This document shows, in pieces, positions 1 through 10,483 of a stretch of DNA of 64,000 nucleotides. Numbering within the stretch: position 1 is the first letter of the stretch; each line of letters opens with the position of its first letter. The notes under the pieces were generated by a model that saw nothing but the letters and a program-made list of their open reading frames with translations, was not told the origin of the DNA and made no database searches. The stretch comes from Vibrio sp. Y2-5 (GTDB lineage: Bacteria; Pseudomonadota; Gammaproteobacteria; Enterobacterales; Vibrionaceae): assembly GCF_014596725.1 (NCBI RefSeq), contig NZ_JACVEG010000005.1:186001-250000 (forward strand), in the 5' to 3' direction. Both the position numbers and the translations under genes were made by a program.

Positions 1-44
1 GGTGTTTATATTGACTGCAAATAAAAAAAATCTAGGGAGCCTCT

Positions 45-1265
45 ATGGGAGAAGCAGTTAAATTGTCTCGTAGTGACAGCAATAACATTCGCATAAAGAC
101 CAATTTGTCTATATGGATTTTGTATTCAAGTGATGCATTCAAGCTACATATGATGAATGAGCTGTCTCAGTGTAATAGTCTAAATTTTGAAGCAATATCA
201 CTTCATGGTGTTGTCGCAGATAGTTTTAAACACTTTACTCCACCCGATCTTATTTTTGTTGAAACTGGTCCGAATTGGGCACAAAAAGTGGTGGAATTGC
301 AAAACTACGATGGGCCGATGATCGAAGATAGTGAGGTGAGCACCTCATTAATTATATTCGGAGACGAGAGTGATAATGGTGCTTTAAAAATAGCTCTTCG
401 GTTAGGTGCTACAGATTTTATCTCCGATCAAGCATCAGTTTTGGATTTGATGCCCTTGTTGAAAAATGTAGCTGAAGAAAAAATAGCGGCACGAAAATTA
501 GGGCAGTTGTTTGTATTTATTAACACTAAAGGTGGTTCTGGTGCGACAACCGTTGCTCTAAATACAGCAGTTGAAGTCGCCATGCAGCATAGAGAGAAAG
601 TGTTATTACTGGATTTGGATATTCATTTCGGTGTCGTGATGGATTATCTCAATATTAATCCGGCTTATAGCATTAATGATGCTATCGCTAACGCTTCTGA
701 TTTGGATGAAATTTCACTGCATGCGTTAGTCTCAAAGCATCCATCGGGCTTGCATGTTTTAAGCTTTAAACATGAAAATCATAATGAGAATTTTGATAAA
801 GCAATGCAAATGGGGAAGCTATTACCAACGCTGTTGGAATTTTATCCTTACGTATTTGTTGACCTTTCCGGTGGTGTTGACCGAATGTTTTCGCCCATTT
901 TGTCGCGAGCTAGTAAAGCATTTCTAGTCACACAGCAAAATTTAGTCGCTGTTAAAAACATGTCTCGTATTCTAAAAGCGATGACCTTTGAATATGGAAT
1001 TCCGCGCGATCAAATTGAAATCATTGTTAATCGTTATGAAAAACGTCAGCAAATACGACTAAAAGATATTGAACAGACAATTTCAGGAGTTCCAATACAT
1101 GTTATCCCTAATGATTTTAAAGCTGCTATTGAAAGTGCCAACTTAGGTAAGCCATTTGTCGAGTCGAGAAAAGGCAGTTCAATTACAAAATCTGTAGCCG
1201 ACTTATCACAGACATTAGCGCCAGTTAAAGAGAAAAAAGGGTGGCTGAAACGTCTATTTTCCTGA
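45..1265 (+). CDS. tadZ: TadZ/CpaE-like pilus localisation ATPase
   Basis: This is a MinD/ParA-superfamily ATPase of Flp (tad) pilus loci that places the secretion machine at the cell pole. The 406-residue protein has an N-terminal receiver-like segment (about 20-145) without a clear phospho-acceptor, followed by a deviant Walker A, KGGSGATT, at residues 162-169 and a LLLDLDIHFG strand after it. The canonical lysine of that motif is retained. An AGGGAG ribosome site sits just before the ATG at 45. tadA follows after 17 bp, and the order tadZ-A-B-C-D is typical. Upstream tad genes (flp, rcpC, rcpA) would lie left of the window. Family assignment is firm; the cellular role is inferred from homologues. 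Confidence 0.9.
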   Translation: MGEAVKLSRSDSNNIRIKTNLSIWILYSSDAFKLHMMNELSQCNSLNFEAISLHGVVADSFKHFTPPDLIFVETGPNWAQKVVELQNYDGPMIEDSEVSTSLIIFGDESDNGALKIALRLGATDFISDQASVLDLMPLLKNVAEEKIAARKLGQLFVFINTKGGSGATTVALNTAVEVAMQHREKVLLLDLDIHFGVVMDYLNINPAYSINDAIANASDLDEISLHALVSKHPSGLHVLSFKHENHNENFDKAMQMGKLLPTLLEFYPYVFVDLSGGVDRMFSPILSRASKAFLVTQQNLVAVKNMSRILKAMTFEYGIPRDQIEIIVNRYEKRQQIRLKDIEQTISGVPIHVIPNDFKAAIESANLGKPFVESRKGSSITKSVADLSQTLAPVKEKKGWLKRLFS

Positions 1266-1282
1266 TGGATTAGGGAGAGAGT

Positions 1283-2773
1283 ATGTTTTTTAAACGTAAG
1301 AATATTAGTTCTGATTTCCAAGAGGAGCTTTTAAAAGAAGAAAGTCCTCCGAAGGCTGACTTACAAGTAAAGCCTAAATCTAGTCCTACATTGGGAAATC
1401 AAGAAAAGGCTGGGGCTCCAAAACAAGATGAAAGCCCACTTCAGCGCAAATTACGGGAAGCTGAAGCTAAAAATAAACAAATAGATGACACTCGAAAGCA
1501 GCTAGAACAAGAGCAAGCGACTAAGCACTATTATCATCGCCGTCTACTTGAAACATTAGATTTGGCACTACTGTCCAGTTTAGAGAAAGACAGGGCTAAA
1601 AAAGATCTTCATGATGCTGTGGTTCAGCTAATGGCGGAAGATCAAAGTCATGCTCTGAGTGCAGAAGGGCGTAAACGTGTCATTAAACAGATTGAAGACG
1701 AAGTCTTTGGATTAGGGCCTTTAGAACCCCTTTTAAATGATTCGACGGTTTCAGATATTTTGGTCAATGGGGCAAAGAGTGTCTATGTCGAACGGCGAGG
1801 TAAACTGGAAAGAACACCTTATACCTTTCTTGATGATCGTCATCTACGTAGCATCATAGATCGGATTGTTAGTCAGGTAGGTCGTCGTATCGATGAATCT
1901 TCGCCAATGGTGGATGCTCGCCTAGCTGATGGATCTCGGGTGAATGCGATTATTCCTCCACTCGCATTAGATGGTCCTTCGGTATCTATTCGTCGCTTCG
2001 CTGTCGATAAACTGACAATGGAAAACCTATTGTCTTTTAACTCTATCTCGGAACAGATGGCGCGTTTTGTTGAGGCTGCGGTAAAAGGTGAACTCAATAT
2101 CCTTATATCTGGAGGTACTGGTTCAGGTAAAACCACCACGTTAAATATTTTCTCTGGCTTTATACCGAGTGATGACCGAATCATTACCATAGAAGACTCC
2201 GCTGAGTTGCAATTGCAGCAACCCCACGTTGTGCGCTTGGAAACACGCCCAGCAAACCTCGAAGGAAAAGGCGAGATTACTCAAAGGGATCTGGTTAAAA
2301 ACTCATTACGTATGCGACCTGACCGAATAGTACTCGGTGAGGTACGTGGCAGTGAAGCAGTGGATATGTTGGCAGCAATGAACACGGGGCATGACGGCTC
2401 GTTGGCAACCATTCACGCCAATACCCCTCGTGATGCATTGAGTCGGGTTGAAAATATGTTTGCTATGGCTGGCTGGAATATATCGACTAAGAATTTACGT
2501 GCACAAATCGCTTCAGCTATTCATTTGGTTGTGCAGATGGAGCGTCAGGAAGACGGTAAACGCCGAATGGTCAGTATTGCCGAAATCAATGGGATGGAAG
2601 GCGATATTATTACTATGTCAGAAATTTTTAAGTTTCAACGCCAAGGTATGGATGAAGAAGGGAATGTCATAGGATATTTTACTGCAACAGGAGTAATTCC
2701 TCAGTGCCATGACTCACTCTCTAAACGTGGTTGGCATTTGCCTTATGACATTTTCAACGAGACGTTTGAATAA
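1283..2773 (+). CDS. tadA: TadA/CpaF secretion ATPase of the Flp pilus
   Basis: This is the type II/IV secretion-superfamily hexameric ATPase that powers assembly of Flp pili at the inner membrane. Of 496 residues, about 1-110 form a charged, partly coiled-coil extension. The N-terminal CpaF domain follows, and the RecA-like core carries Walker A GGTGSGKT at 277-284. Asp/Glu-rich Walker B (RIVLGEVRG) and His-box ([15 protein letters not shown]) motifs are both present, so an active ATPase is expected. It sits between tadZ and tadB with short gaps (17 and 11 bp), indicating one transcript. Confidence 0.95.
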   Translation: MFFKRKNISSDFQEELLKEESPPKADLQVKPKSSPTLGNQEKAGAPKQDESPLQRKLREAEAKNKQIDDTRKQLEQEQATKHYYHRRLLETLDLALLSSLEKDRAKKDLHDAVVQLMAEDQSHALSAEGRKRVIKQIEDEVFGLGPLEPLLNDSTVSDILVNGAKSVYVERRGKLERTPYTFLDDRHLRSIIDRIVSQVGRRIDESSPMVDARLADGSRVNAIIPPLALDGPSVSIRRFAVDKLTMENLLSFNSISEQMARFVEAAVKGELNILISGGTGSGKTTTLNIFSGFIPSDDRIITIEDSAELQLQQPHVVRLETRPANLEGKGEITQRDLVKNSLRMRPDRIVLGEVRGSEAVDMLAAMNTGHDGSLATIHANTPRDALSRVENMFAMAGWNISTKNLRAQIASAIHLVVQMERQEDGKRRMVSIAEINGMEGDIITMSEIFKFQRQGMDEEGNVIGYFTATGVIPQCHDSLSKRGWHLPYDIFNETFE

Positions 2774-2784
2774 GGAGATAGGCA

Positions 2785-3753
2785 ATGGAACAAGATTCGC
2801 TGTATTTTTTCGCACTGCTCTTCGTTGCTGTCTTTCTTATTTCTCAAGCTTTTTTAATGCCAGCTGCGGGAAACAAAGCGAAGCATAAAGCCATTAGTAA
2901 AAGGCTGAAAGAAAGCCAATCTCAGGTCGATGAACAAAGTCGCTCATTGTTAAATGAGCATTACATTAAAAGCTTGTCTCCAATAGACCAAAAATTGGTG
3001 AGCTACAGCTATTTCGCCAATATGAAAAAAAATCTAGAGCTAGCGGGCATTGGAAAATCATTAACGCAAGTGGTTATCTATACTATTATCAGCCAAGTAT
3101 TGTCCTTGTTTCTTTTTATTTTCCTAGGCGCTGAGCTCTATATTGCTTTTATGGTTAGTTTTATTGTCTGGCTGGTTTTGTATTTTGCTATTAGTGGAAA
3201 AATATCAAAACGGTTAAGTAGATTTGAAGAACTTTTCCCTGATGCTCTGGATATTATGAAGCGTATGTTATCCGCTGGACATCCTATTACATATTCGTTC
3301 AATGAAGTCGGCAAGGAATTACCAGAACCAATAGGAAGTGAATTTAAGAATACCTTTAATCTTTTAAATTATGGTTACGACATCAGATTAGCCATGATGC
3401 AAATGGTAGAACGTAACCCAACCGTATCAATGTTTGCCTTTTCAAGTGCGGTTTTATTGCAAAAAGAAACTGGCGGGGATCTCGCTGAAAATTTAGACAA
3501 AGTTTCAAAAGTATTACGTGCTCGATTTAAGTTGCAGCGAAAAATAAAAACTTTGTCTGCTGAAAGTAAAATGTCAGCCTGGGTGTTAATGTTAGCGCCT
3601 TTCGCTATTTTTATTATGTTAAGTATTATTAGTCCCGGATATTTGGAGCCTCTGTATATGGATCCTAGAGGCCACCGCTTATTAATGTATGGTGGTATAG
3701 GGTTGTTTATTGGTGCTTTGTGGATACGAAAAATTATTAACTTCGAGGTTTGA
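2785..3753 (+). CDS. tadB: TadB inner-membrane pilus assembly platform protein
   Basis: This is a GspF-type (T2SSF domain) integral membrane protein that pairs with TadC to form the platform on which TadA acts. The 322-residue protein begins with one hydrophobic helix (about 5-25), has a hydrophobic pair around 95-130, a cytoplasmic T2SSF domain containing FPDALDIMKRMLSAGHP, and two C-terminal helices (about 270-320). Only 3 bp separate it from tadC, so translational coupling is likely. Confidence 0.93.
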   Translation: MEQDSLYFFALLFVAVFLISQAFLMPAAGNKAKHKAISKRLKESQSQVDEQSRSLLNEHYIKSLSPIDQKLVSYSYFANMKKNLELAGIGKSLTQVVIYTIISQVLSLFLFIFLGAELYIAFMVSFIVWLVLYFAISGKISKRLSRFEELFPDALDIMKRMLSAGHPITYSFNEVGKELPEPIGSEFKNTFNLLNYGYDIRLAMMQMVERNPTVSMFAFSSAVLLQKETGGDLAENLDKVSKVLRARFKLQRKIKTLSAESKMSAWVLMLAPFAIFIMLSIISPGYLEPLYMDPRGHRLLMYGGIGLFIGALWIRKIINFEV

Positions 3754-3756
3754 TGT

Positions 3757-4701
3757 ATGCAGGAGCTGGTCAATTATCTACAGAACTTCAAATTAACTGA
3801 AGAGAACCTGATTCTGCTGATGGTTATGTTCACCAGTATTTTGGTCGTAATTACTTTCTTTTTACTTGTGTTTGGCCGATCTAAACAGTCTAGCGTTCGT
3901 AATCGTTTACAGACCTATAAAATGGAAGTAGAGCTTACAAAGAAAAATAGCAAAATTGATAATGCGCTTGAAACTCTGTCGCCTATATTCACTACCAGTA
4001 ATGTTAAAGATAAAGAAACGGTGCGTCATCAACTGATGCATGCAGGATTTCACAATGAAACGGCACTCACTTACTTCTATGTGACTAAAACACTCTCTAC
4101 ACTCATCGGGCTTTTTGCCGGAGTTCTCTATTACACGTTCTCAGACAGTGAGCAAAATCCGCTGTTTATTTTAATCATTTGCGTGGCGGTAGGTCTCTTT
4201 GTCCCTAATCTCTTTTTAAGACACTTGGTTAAAAAACGCCAGTCACGTATCCGTGCAGGTGTTCCTGATATGCTCGACCTGTTAGTGGTATGTACCGAAT
4301 CGGGCTTAGGCTTAAATGCTGGTTTGATGCGAGTATCAAAAGAACTTGGTATGTCTCATATGGATCTAGCCGATGAGTTGGATACGGTCTGCCTGAAAAT
4401 TAAGGCTGGTTTTGATATGTCAGAAGCATTTCAAGGGTTTGTTGAACGAACCGGTGTTGAGGAATTGGCTGGTTTAATCAGTATGCTATCTCATGCATCA
4501 AGGATCGGCGGTAGCTTGTCTCAAACATTACGCGATTACACAGAAGATTACCGTGATAAACGAAATCAGGAAGTGGAAGAGATTGCAGCTAAAATACCAA
4601 CCAAAATGATCTTTCCTTTATTGGTTTGTATTTGGCCAGGATTTTTTATTGTTGTACTCGGACCTGCAATTATCAGTTTAATGGAAGCTTTCGGGCAATA
4701 A
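3757..4701 (+). CDS. tadC: TadC inner-membrane pilus assembly platform protein
   Basis: This is the second GspF-like platform protein of the Flp pilus, partner of TadB. The 314-residue protein has a leading transmembrane helix (about 18-38), two helices around 100-150, the T2SSF core with PDMLDLLVVCTESGLGLNAGL, and a last hydrophobic segment with IFPLLVCIWPGFFIVVLGPA. It starts 3 bp after tadB and ends 7 bp before tadD. The family match is clear from the paired T2SSF arrangement. Confidence 0.93.
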   Translation: MQELVNYLQNFKLTEENLILLMVMFTSILVVITFFLLVFGRSKQSSVRNRLQTYKMEVELTKKNSKIDNALETLSPIFTTSNVKDKETVRHQLMHAGFHNETALTYFYVTKTLSTLIGLFAGVLYYTFSDSEQNPLFILIICVAVGLFVPNLFLRHLVKKRQSRIRAGVPDMLDLLVVCTESGLGLNAGLMRVSKELGMSHMDLADELDTVCLKIKAGFDMSEAFQGFVERTGVEELAGLISMLSHASRIGGSLSQTLRDYTEDYRDKRNQEVEEIAAKIPTKMIFPLLVCIWPGFFIVVLGPAIISLMEAFGQ

Positions 4702-4708
4702 AGGATAA

Positions 4709-5734
4709 ATGATGAAAAAATATAACTATGCCACTCTCTTATTGATCTCCGTATTAGCAGGCTGTGCTAGCGATTCAGATAAACAATCCAAGTTGTTTGA
4801 TAGTGAGCTCTATGATGGTCGGCCTGTGGAAACATTCAGCACTGATGCTGCACCACTAACCGAAACGGAAGCGATAAAACGTGGTGATTATGCATTAAGG
4901 CAGAACAATTCTGATTTGGCGCTTTACGAATATATTCGTTCTTTAGATTTTCCCGACTCACAATATAGTGACAAAACCTTATATACCATCGGCCGTATTC
5001 ATCAGTCTCGTGGCAATTATGAACTTGCAGAGCGAGCTTATCTTTTGGCGTTAGAGCACAATCCAAATAATGTTCAGGTTCTGGAGCAATTGGGTTCGAA
5101 CTACAGTAAGCAAGGTAAAGTTGATGAAGGTCGAAGCTACTTTTTACGAGCGATTAATGCTGACCAATTGCGCTTAAATTCAAGATTAACACTGGACGAT
5201 GACGCGACTGTGTCAGAGATAGAAGCGTTGAACAGTGACAATATGTCTCCAGCGGTTGCCTACATGGGGTTAGGTATACTCGATGATGTTAAAGCACAGC
5301 ATGAAATAGCTCAGGCGTTTTACAACCATGCTTTAAAAATTCAGCCTAAATCGAGTAAGGCACTGATGAACATGGGATATTCTCATTATATGAGTGGAAA
5401 TTACACCGACGCGACACGATTTACCTTAGCTGCGCTTGAACAAAAACCGGACAATGAGAAAGCGTTGAATAACTTGGCTCTCATTTATCTAGCCAAAGGA
5501 GAGACCCAACGTGCATTGAATGTGTTCATGCGACGTATGGATCCTCCAGAAGCGTTAAATAATGTGGGCTACTTTTTGATGCTTCAGGGAAAACCAGAAG
5601 AGGCCATCCCTTATTTACAGCAAGCCATCGACAAAAAGCCTTCTTACTACAAGATTGCTAATGAAAACTTAGAACGTGCCTTGGCCGAAGTACGAGCAAA
5701 AACGCCAGAAAAAGCAGAAATGATGTCTCAGTGA
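4709..5734 (+). CDS. tadD: TadD-type TPR lipoprotein of the Flp pilus locus
   Basis: This is an outer-membrane-directed lipoprotein with tetratricopeptide repeats, needed in tad systems for secretin (RcpA) function. A short signal peptide ends in the lipobox LAGC (cysteine about residue 19). Several TPR units follow, such as the one with NNVQVLEQLGSNYSKQGKVD and those after residue 180. Two ATGs stand side by side (4709 and 4712) behind AAAGGATAA, so the start is uncertain by one codon. Its last 7 bp overlap the 3' end of the convergent HD-GYP gene. No tadE, tadF or tadG pseudopilin genes follow, which is unusual for the canonical order. Confidence 0.85.
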   Translation: MMKKYNYATLLLISVLAGCASDSDKQSKLFDSELYDGRPVETFSTDAAPLTETEAIKRGDYALRQNNSDLALYEYIRSLDFPDSQYSDKTLYTIGRIHQSRGNYELAERAYLLALEHNPNNVQVLEQLGSNYSKQGKVDEGRSYFLRAINADQLRLNSRLTLDDDATVSEIEALNSDNMSPAVAYMGLGILDDVKAQHEIAQAFYNHALKIQPKSSKALMNMGYSHYMSGNYTDATRFTLAALEQKPDNEKALNNLALIYLAKGETQRALNVFMRRMDPPEALNNVGYFLMLQGKPEEAIPYLQQAIDKKPSYYKIANENLERALAEVRAKTPEKAEMMSQ

Positions 5735-6882
5735 CGATCAAGCCTATCTTTGGGATCTGGCTCAGGATAGGCTTCAATCACTCTCTTCAAATATTCTTGA
5801 TGATATCTCAGCCCATTTACGCAGTGTTTATCTAACTTGCCGTTAGCGACCATTTTTTCTAATTCAAGTAACGCAAATGGAACGGACCAAGCTTGTTTAT
5901 AGGGGCGATGACTGGTTAAAGCATCGAAAACATTCGCAACCGTGATAATGCGGGCAGAAATTGGAATGTCCTCTTGGGTTAAACCGTAGGGGTATCCGCT
6001 ACCATCCAAGAACTCATGATGATAAGCGACGATCTCTTTTAGCACGGCAACACAAGGGTGATCCGGCGAGCCCATTTCATCAATGATCTTATTGATGATC
6101 TCAACGCCTTTTTCGACATGATCCTTTAATTGCCCCCTTTCTTCATGTCCCAGTGAGCTCGATTTGGTTAACAGGCTTACCGGAATAGACAGTTTTCCAA
6201 TATCGTGACATTTGGAAAACTGCGTAATGTTCTCAATGAGTTCGTCATCTAATTCGTAGACGTGTGCGACTTCAAGTGCAATTACTTTGGCATATCGACT
6301 TATCCTCTCTTTGTGTTCTGAAGATTCTTGCCAGTGTTCTTGAGATTGCGAATGAACATGACTGGCTGAATCCAGTAATGAGTGCACCACGTCGTATTCA
6401 GAAGTCACAATAAAACGAATAATTTCTAAGAAAGGTTTAAGTGATTCGGTAATGGACTGGTTGAACAAGTCTTTTTGAAACGAGTTTAAGAAGATGAAAC
6501 CGATAAATTTCTTATTTTGGAAAACGGGAACAGCAAGCGATGAACGATAGCCTTGCTCGATAAGCCATTTTGAGTGGGGAGACTTGGCATCGAGCTGATT
6601 TGGGATGTCGCCCAAACAGCGACTCTCTCCTGTTTCTGAACAGATTTTCAATGCGGGCAATTCTGATAAGGGGAATTCGTAATGCAAGAGTTCGAAGCCA
6701 TGAAAAGTGCTATCAGCATAGGTTTTGAGGTGATCGTTCTCTTCATCATAAAGAGCAAAAGAAATACGGTCGATTTCAGGAGCCGACACAAGCATACGCT
6801 GATGAATATCAGCAAGCTGATTATTCAGCGTTCCGGTGGAAGCGAAATAGCTGTGAACGCTATTTTTGCTGTGCGTATCCAT
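5728..6882 (-). CDS. GAF/HD-GYP c-di-GMP phosphodiesterase
   Basis: A predicted cytosolic phosphodiesterase degrading cyclic di-GMP. The 384-residue protein has a GAF-like sensor domain (about 20-170) and then an HD-GYP domain. The HDIGK motif, the HHE...DGSGYP motif and the SARIITVANVFDALTSHRPYK block are all intact, so catalysis is expected. I chose the ATG at 6882 because it is preceded by AGGAGGGGGGAAGATA, instead of a TTG 30 bp upstream that would place this ribosome site inside the gene. It converges on tadD with a 7-bp overlap. Its neighbourhood suggests a link between c-di-GMP and pilus-based adhesion, which is inference. Confidence 0.88.
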   Translation of the reverse strand: MDTHSKNSVHSYFASTGTLNNQLADIHQRMLVSAPEIDRISFALYDEENDHLKTYADSTFHGFELLHYEFPLSELPALKICSETGESRCLGDIPNQLDAKSPHSKWLIEQGYRSSLAVPVFQNKKFIGFIFLNSFQKDLFNQSITESLKPFLEIIRFIVTSEYDVVHSLLDSASHVHSQSQEHWQESSEHKERISRYAKVIALEVAHVYELDDELIENITQFSKCHDIGKLSIPVSLLTKSSSLGHEERGQLKDHVEKGVEIINKIIDEMGSPDHPCVAVLKEIVAYHHEFLDGSGYPYGLTQEDIPISARIITVANVFDALTSHRPYKQAWSVPFALLELEKMVANGKLDKHCVNGLRYHQEYLKRVIEAYPEPDPKDRLDRH

Positions 6883-6912
6883 TATCTTCCCCCCTCCTGA
6901 TTCTTTACTCAA

Positions 6913-7223
6913 CGTTGACCCAATTCATTCGCCTATAGCTACTTAATAAGTTTAGTTGATATTGCCTTTTTCTGTTCAATTAATAACCAATAAATAGACT
7001 TCAAAATCTTTATGTGAAATCGTTTACCCATTGTTGAAAAAGGAGTTTTTCTAAATTTTTCACTCAGTGATAGACTGTTGATTTCTAAACTCCCCCTGTG
7101 TTTATGACAATTTGGTGTAATTTGTGTAAACGTTTCCACAATGCAGCGGTGATCACAGATTGATTACGATATAGCCTGATACACTCTTGGACATTAAATT
7201 CGATGATGTTTGAGGGAAGTGAA
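6913..7223. other. Divergent intergenic region between HD-GYP gene and galE
   Basis: This gap of about 310 bp holds the promoters of two divergent units. The left 170 bp are AT-rich and show nothing I can assign. The right part contains the GalR operator (7124-7139) and the galE ribosome site GAGGGA (7212-7217). I could not pin down a single -35/-10 pair for gal. Confidence 0.6.
7124..7139 (+). promoter_or_regulatory. GalR operator upstream of galE
   Basis: The sequence GTGTAAACGTTTCCAC fits the GalR/GalS operator pattern GTGNAANC-GNTTNCAC at every fixed position. It lies 84 bp before the galE start. With galR encoded downstream of the operon, repression relieved by galactose is the expected control. 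Confidence 0.85.
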
Positions 7224-8234
7224 GTGAAAGTATTGGTCACTGGCGGTATGGGATACATAGGTAGCCATACTTGCGTGCAAATGATTGACGCTGGGATGGA
7301 ACCGATCATCCTCGATAATCTGTGTAATGCGAAAGAAAAGGTATTGGACCGAATTGAAATGATTTCTGGCCTAGCACCTGTTTTCTATCAAGGGGATGTC
7401 CGTGACGAAACGTTACTTGATTCCATTTTTGCTGAGCATGATATCAAAGCGGTTATTCACTTCGCTGGCTTGAAAGCGGTAGGGGAATCAGTGGCTAAGC
7501 CTCTTGAATACTACGACAACAATGTTAACGGCTCTTTAGTTCTTGCTCGTTCTATGCGTAAAGCGGGAGTGAAAAATATTATCTTCAGTTCGTCTGCCAC
7601 TGTGTATGGTGACCCAGCTTCAGTGCCAATCACCGAATCTTTCCCTACAGGTGCAACAACTAACCCTTATGGCCGCAGTAAGTACATGGTGGAAGAGTGT
7701 TTATCGGATCTTTTCAACGCAGAACCGAGCTGGAGCATTACTTTACTACGCTACTTTAACCCTGTTGGCGCGCATCCATCAGGTTTGATGGGCGAAGATC
7801 CGCAAGGTATTCCAAATAATCTCATGCCATATATCGCGCAAGTCGCAGTAGGGCGCAGAGAAAAACTTGCTGTGTATGGGAATGATTATCCGACACCCGA
7901 TGGCACTGGTGTTCGTGACTATATTCACGTGATGGATTTAGCCGATGGTCATCTTGCCGCATTAACTAAAGTTGGCCAGAAGAGTGGTTTACATATCTTT
8001 AATTTGGGCACAGGTAAAGGTTCTAGTGTGCTCGATATGGTGGAAGCATTTAGCCAAGCTTGCGGAAAAGCAGTGGCTTATGAGATTTGTCCTCGCCGTG
8101 CTGGTGATATTGCAGAATGTTGGGCGAGCACTGAAAAAGCTGAGCGTGAACTGGGCTGGAAGGCAACCCGCAGCGTAAAAGAAATGACAGAAGATACTTG
8201 GCGTTGGCAGGTTGCTAACCCACAAGGTTACTAG
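7224..8234 (+). CDS. galE: UDP-glucose 4-epimerase
   Basis: This NAD-dependent short-chain dehydrogenase-fold enzyme interconverts UDP-galactose and UDP-glucose in the Leloir pathway. The 336-residue protein begins with the NAD-binding glycine motif (TGGMGYIGSH) and has the catalytic Ser/Tyr-Lys set in SSSATVYGDP and NPYGRSKYMVE. The GTG at 7224 is chosen because GAGGGA lies 6 bp before it and the reading MKVLVTGG matches homologues. An ATG at 7203 would add seven unconserved residues. First gene of galETKM; galT follows after 12 bp. Confidence 0.96.
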   Translation: MKVLVTGGMGYIGSHTCVQMIDAGMEPIILDNLCNAKEKVLDRIEMISGLAPVFYQGDVRDETLLDSIFAEHDIKAVIHFAGLKAVGESVAKPLEYYDNNVNGSLVLARSMRKAGVKNIIFSSSATVYGDPASVPITESFPTGATTNPYGRSKYMVEECLSDLFNAEPSWSITLLRYFNPVGAHPSGLMGEDPQGIPNNLMPYIAQVAVGRREKLAVYGNDYPTPDGTGVRDYIHVMDLADGHLAALTKVGQKSGLHIFNLGTGKGSSVLDMVEAFSQACGKAVAYEICPRRAGDIAECWASTEKAERELGWKATRSVKEMTEDTWRWQVANPQGY

Positions 8235-8246
8235 TTTGAGAGAAGA

Positions 8247-9308
8247 ATGAACGCTATGTCGAATACTGAATTTAATCCTGTCGATCATCCACATCGTCGC
8301 TTTAACCCATTAACAGGTCAGTGGGTGCTTGTTTCTCCTCACAGAGCTAAGCGCCCTTGGAGTGGTCAGGATGAAACCCCATCTGTTGCTGAGCTACCTG
8401 CTTATGATGCGAAGTGTTTCTTGTGTCCTACCAACGAGCGTATTTCTGGTGACAAGAACCCAGACTACAAGGGCACTTATGTATTTAACAACGACTTTGC
8501 CGCGTTAATGCCGGACTCTCCTGATGCACCTGAAAATGAACATCCCCTATTTAAGGTGCAAGGCGTTCGCGGTCTAAGCCGTGTCATCTGCTTCTCGCCG
8601 GATCATAGCAAAACATTGCCAGAACTATCTCCTCAAGCGATTCGCGGGGTGATTGATACCTGGAATGAGCAGATTGAAGAGCTAGGTAAAGATTATCTGT
8701 GGGTTCAGGCTTTTGAAAATAAAGGCGAAACCATGGGGTGTTCTCAACCACATCCACACGGTCAAATCTGGGCCAACAGCTTTTTACCCAATGAAATAGA
8801 GCGTAAAGACAACAACTTACGAACCTACTACCAAGAAAAGGGCTCAAACCTGCTGGTGGATTACGTACAGGCTGAGCTAAAAGACGGTTCAAGAATTGTC
8901 GTTGAAACAGAACATTGGGTAGCGCTAGTGCCTTATTGGGCTGCTTGGCCATTCGAAACCATGCTATTGCCAAAAACACACATTCGCCGCATGAGTGAGC
9001 TGAGTGATGAAATGCGTGATGATCTTGCTGTTGCGATTAAAAAATTAACCAGCCGTTATGACAACCTGTTCCAGTGCTCATTTCCATACTCAATGGGCTG
9101 GCATTACGCACCGTTTTTTACAGATGGTCAGAACATTGAACATTGGCAATTACATGCGTTGTTCTATCCGCCGCTACTGCGTAGCGCAAGTATTCGTAAA
9201 TTTATGGTTGGTTATGAAATGCTGGCGGAAACTCAGCGTGATTTAACCGCAGAACAAGCCGCTGAGCGACTACGCTCGTTATCAGACGTACATTACAAAG
9301 AACAATAA
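8247..9308 (+). CDS. galT: Galactose-1-phosphate uridylyltransferase
   Basis: A HIT-superfamily enzyme exchanging UMP between UDP-glucose and galactose-1-phosphate. The 353-residue protein has the N-terminal [20 protein letters not shown] block typical of GalT, zinc-type cysteines (CFLCPTNER), and the active-site HPHGQIW triad with catalytic histidine. Start could also be the fourth codon (ATG); the first has AGAGAAG before it. It sits between galE and galK at 11-12 bp spacing. Confidence 0.96.
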   Translation: MNAMSNTEFNPVDHPHRRFNPLTGQWVLVSPHRAKRPWSGQDETPSVAELPAYDAKCFLCPTNERISGDKNPDYKGTYVFNNDFAALMPDSPDAPENEHPLFKVQGVRGLSRVICFSPDHSKTLPELSPQAIRGVIDTWNEQIEELGKDYLWVQAFENKGETMGCSQPHPHGQIWANSFLPNEIERKDNNLRTYYQEKGSNLLVDYVQAELKDGSRIVVETEHWVALVPYWAAWPFETMLLPKTHIRRMSELSDEMRDDLAVAIKKLTSRYDNLFQCSFPYSMGWHYAPFFTDGQNIEHWQLHALFYPPLLRSASIRKFMVGYEMLAETQRDLTAEQAAERLRSLSDVHYKEQ

Positions 9309-9319
9309 GTGGAACAGTT

Positions 9320-10471
9320 ATGAGCTTAATTAATAGTGTTGAAACTGCATTTGAAGAAGTACTGGGTTATAAGGCAAGCCATCTTATTCAGGCTCCCGGT
9401 CGCGTAAATCTGATTGGTGAGCATACCGATTACAACGATGGTTTCGTTTTACCTTGTGCGATCAACTACCAAACTGTGGTTGCGGCTTCTCCTCGTTCTG
9501 ATTCAAAGGTCAAAGTTGTTGCTGTGGATTATGGCAATGCTGTGGACGAATTCGATTTAACTCAACCAATTGAGTTTATTGAAAACAAAATGTGGGCGAA
9601 CTACATTCGCGGCGTAGTGAAATACTTGATGGAACGCGGCTACTCTTTTAACGGCGCAGATATCGCAGTGAGCGGTAATGTTCCTCAAGGTGCAGGTTTA
9701 AGTTCTTCTGCTGCGCTAGAAGTTGTTATTGGCCAAACTTTTAAAGAACTCTACAGCTTACCTATTAGCCAAGCGGAAATCGCCTTAAATGGTCAACAAG
9801 CAGAAAACCAGTTTGTCGGTTGTAACTGCGGCATCATGGATCAACTGATCTCTGCGGAAGGCCAAGCAAACTCTGCGCTTCTTATCGACTGTCGCAGTCT
9901 AGAAACCAAAGCGGTATCCATGCCTGAAGATATGGCGGTCGTGATCATCAACTCGAACAAGCAACGCGGTTTAGTCGACAGCGAGTACAACACCCGTCGT
10001 CAGCAGTGTGAAGAAGCGGCACAAATCTTTGGTGTGAAAGCGCTTCGCGATGTTTCTATCGAAATGTTCAATGACAAAATTGAACAGCTCGATCCTGTTG
10101 GCGCTAAACGCGCTCGCCATGTAATCACTGAAAATGAACGTACCCTGCAAGCGGCAGGTGCTTTAAGCGATGGTGACTTAAAACGTATGGGTGAGCTAAT
10201 GGAACAGTCACATGCTTCTATGCGTGATGATTTTGAAATCACAGTGAAAGAGATCGATGCGCTGGTAGATATCGTTAAAGATGTTATTGGTGAACAAGGC
10301 GGCGTCCGTATGACCGGTGGTGGTTTTGGTGGCTGTATCGTAGCGCTGGTTCCGCCATCATTGGTTGATGACATCGAGAAGGCTGTTGAAGAGCGTTATC
10401 CGCAACAAAGTGGTCTTACGGCTACGTTTTACGTGTGTCAGGCAAAAGCTGGCGCTGGTTTGATTCAGTAA
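9320..10471 (+). CDS. galK: Galactokinase
   Basis: A GHMP-family kinase phosphorylating alpha-D-galactose at C1. The 383 residues match the normal length. The galactokinase signature [16 protein letters not shown] lies near residues 27-42, the ATP loop [12 protein letters not shown] is around 120-131, and the third GHMP motif [10 protein letters not shown] is near the C-terminus. Third gene in the operon, 12 bp ahead of galM. Confidence 0.97.
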   Translation: MSLINSVETAFEEVLGYKASHLIQAPGRVNLIGEHTDYNDGFVLPCAINYQTVVAASPRSDSKVKVVAVDYGNAVDEFDLTQPIEFIENKMWANYIRGVVKYLMERGYSFNGADIAVSGNVPQGAGLSSSAALEVVIGQTFKELYSLPISQAEIALNGQQAENQFVGCNCGIMDQLISAEGQANSALLIDCRSLETKAVSMPEDMAVVIINSNKQRGLVDSEYNTRRQQCEEAAQIFGVKALRDVSIEMFNDKIEQLDPVGAKRARHVITENERTLQAAGALSDGDLKRMGELMEQSHASMRDDFEITVKEIDALVDIVKDVIGEQGGVRMTGGGFGGCIVALVPPSLVDDIEKAVEERYPQQSGLTATFYVCQAKAGAGLIQ

Positions 10472-10483
10472 AGGGCGTTAACA

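Noticed and set aside
3375..3773. Antisense open frame over the end of tadB
   Set aside because: tadB and tadC are firm, and the frame has no family features.
5740..5774. AAGCCTATC/GATAGGCTT inverted repeat as a tadD terminator
   Set aside because: It lies within the HD-GYP coding sequence, has a 17-base loop and no T-run.
8584..8979. Antisense frame of 131 codons inside galT
   Set aside because: It is a shadow of a conserved gene.
10000..10374. Antisense Ser/Pro-rich frame inside galK
   Set aside because: Its composition is the complement of the galK coding pattern; no start signal.
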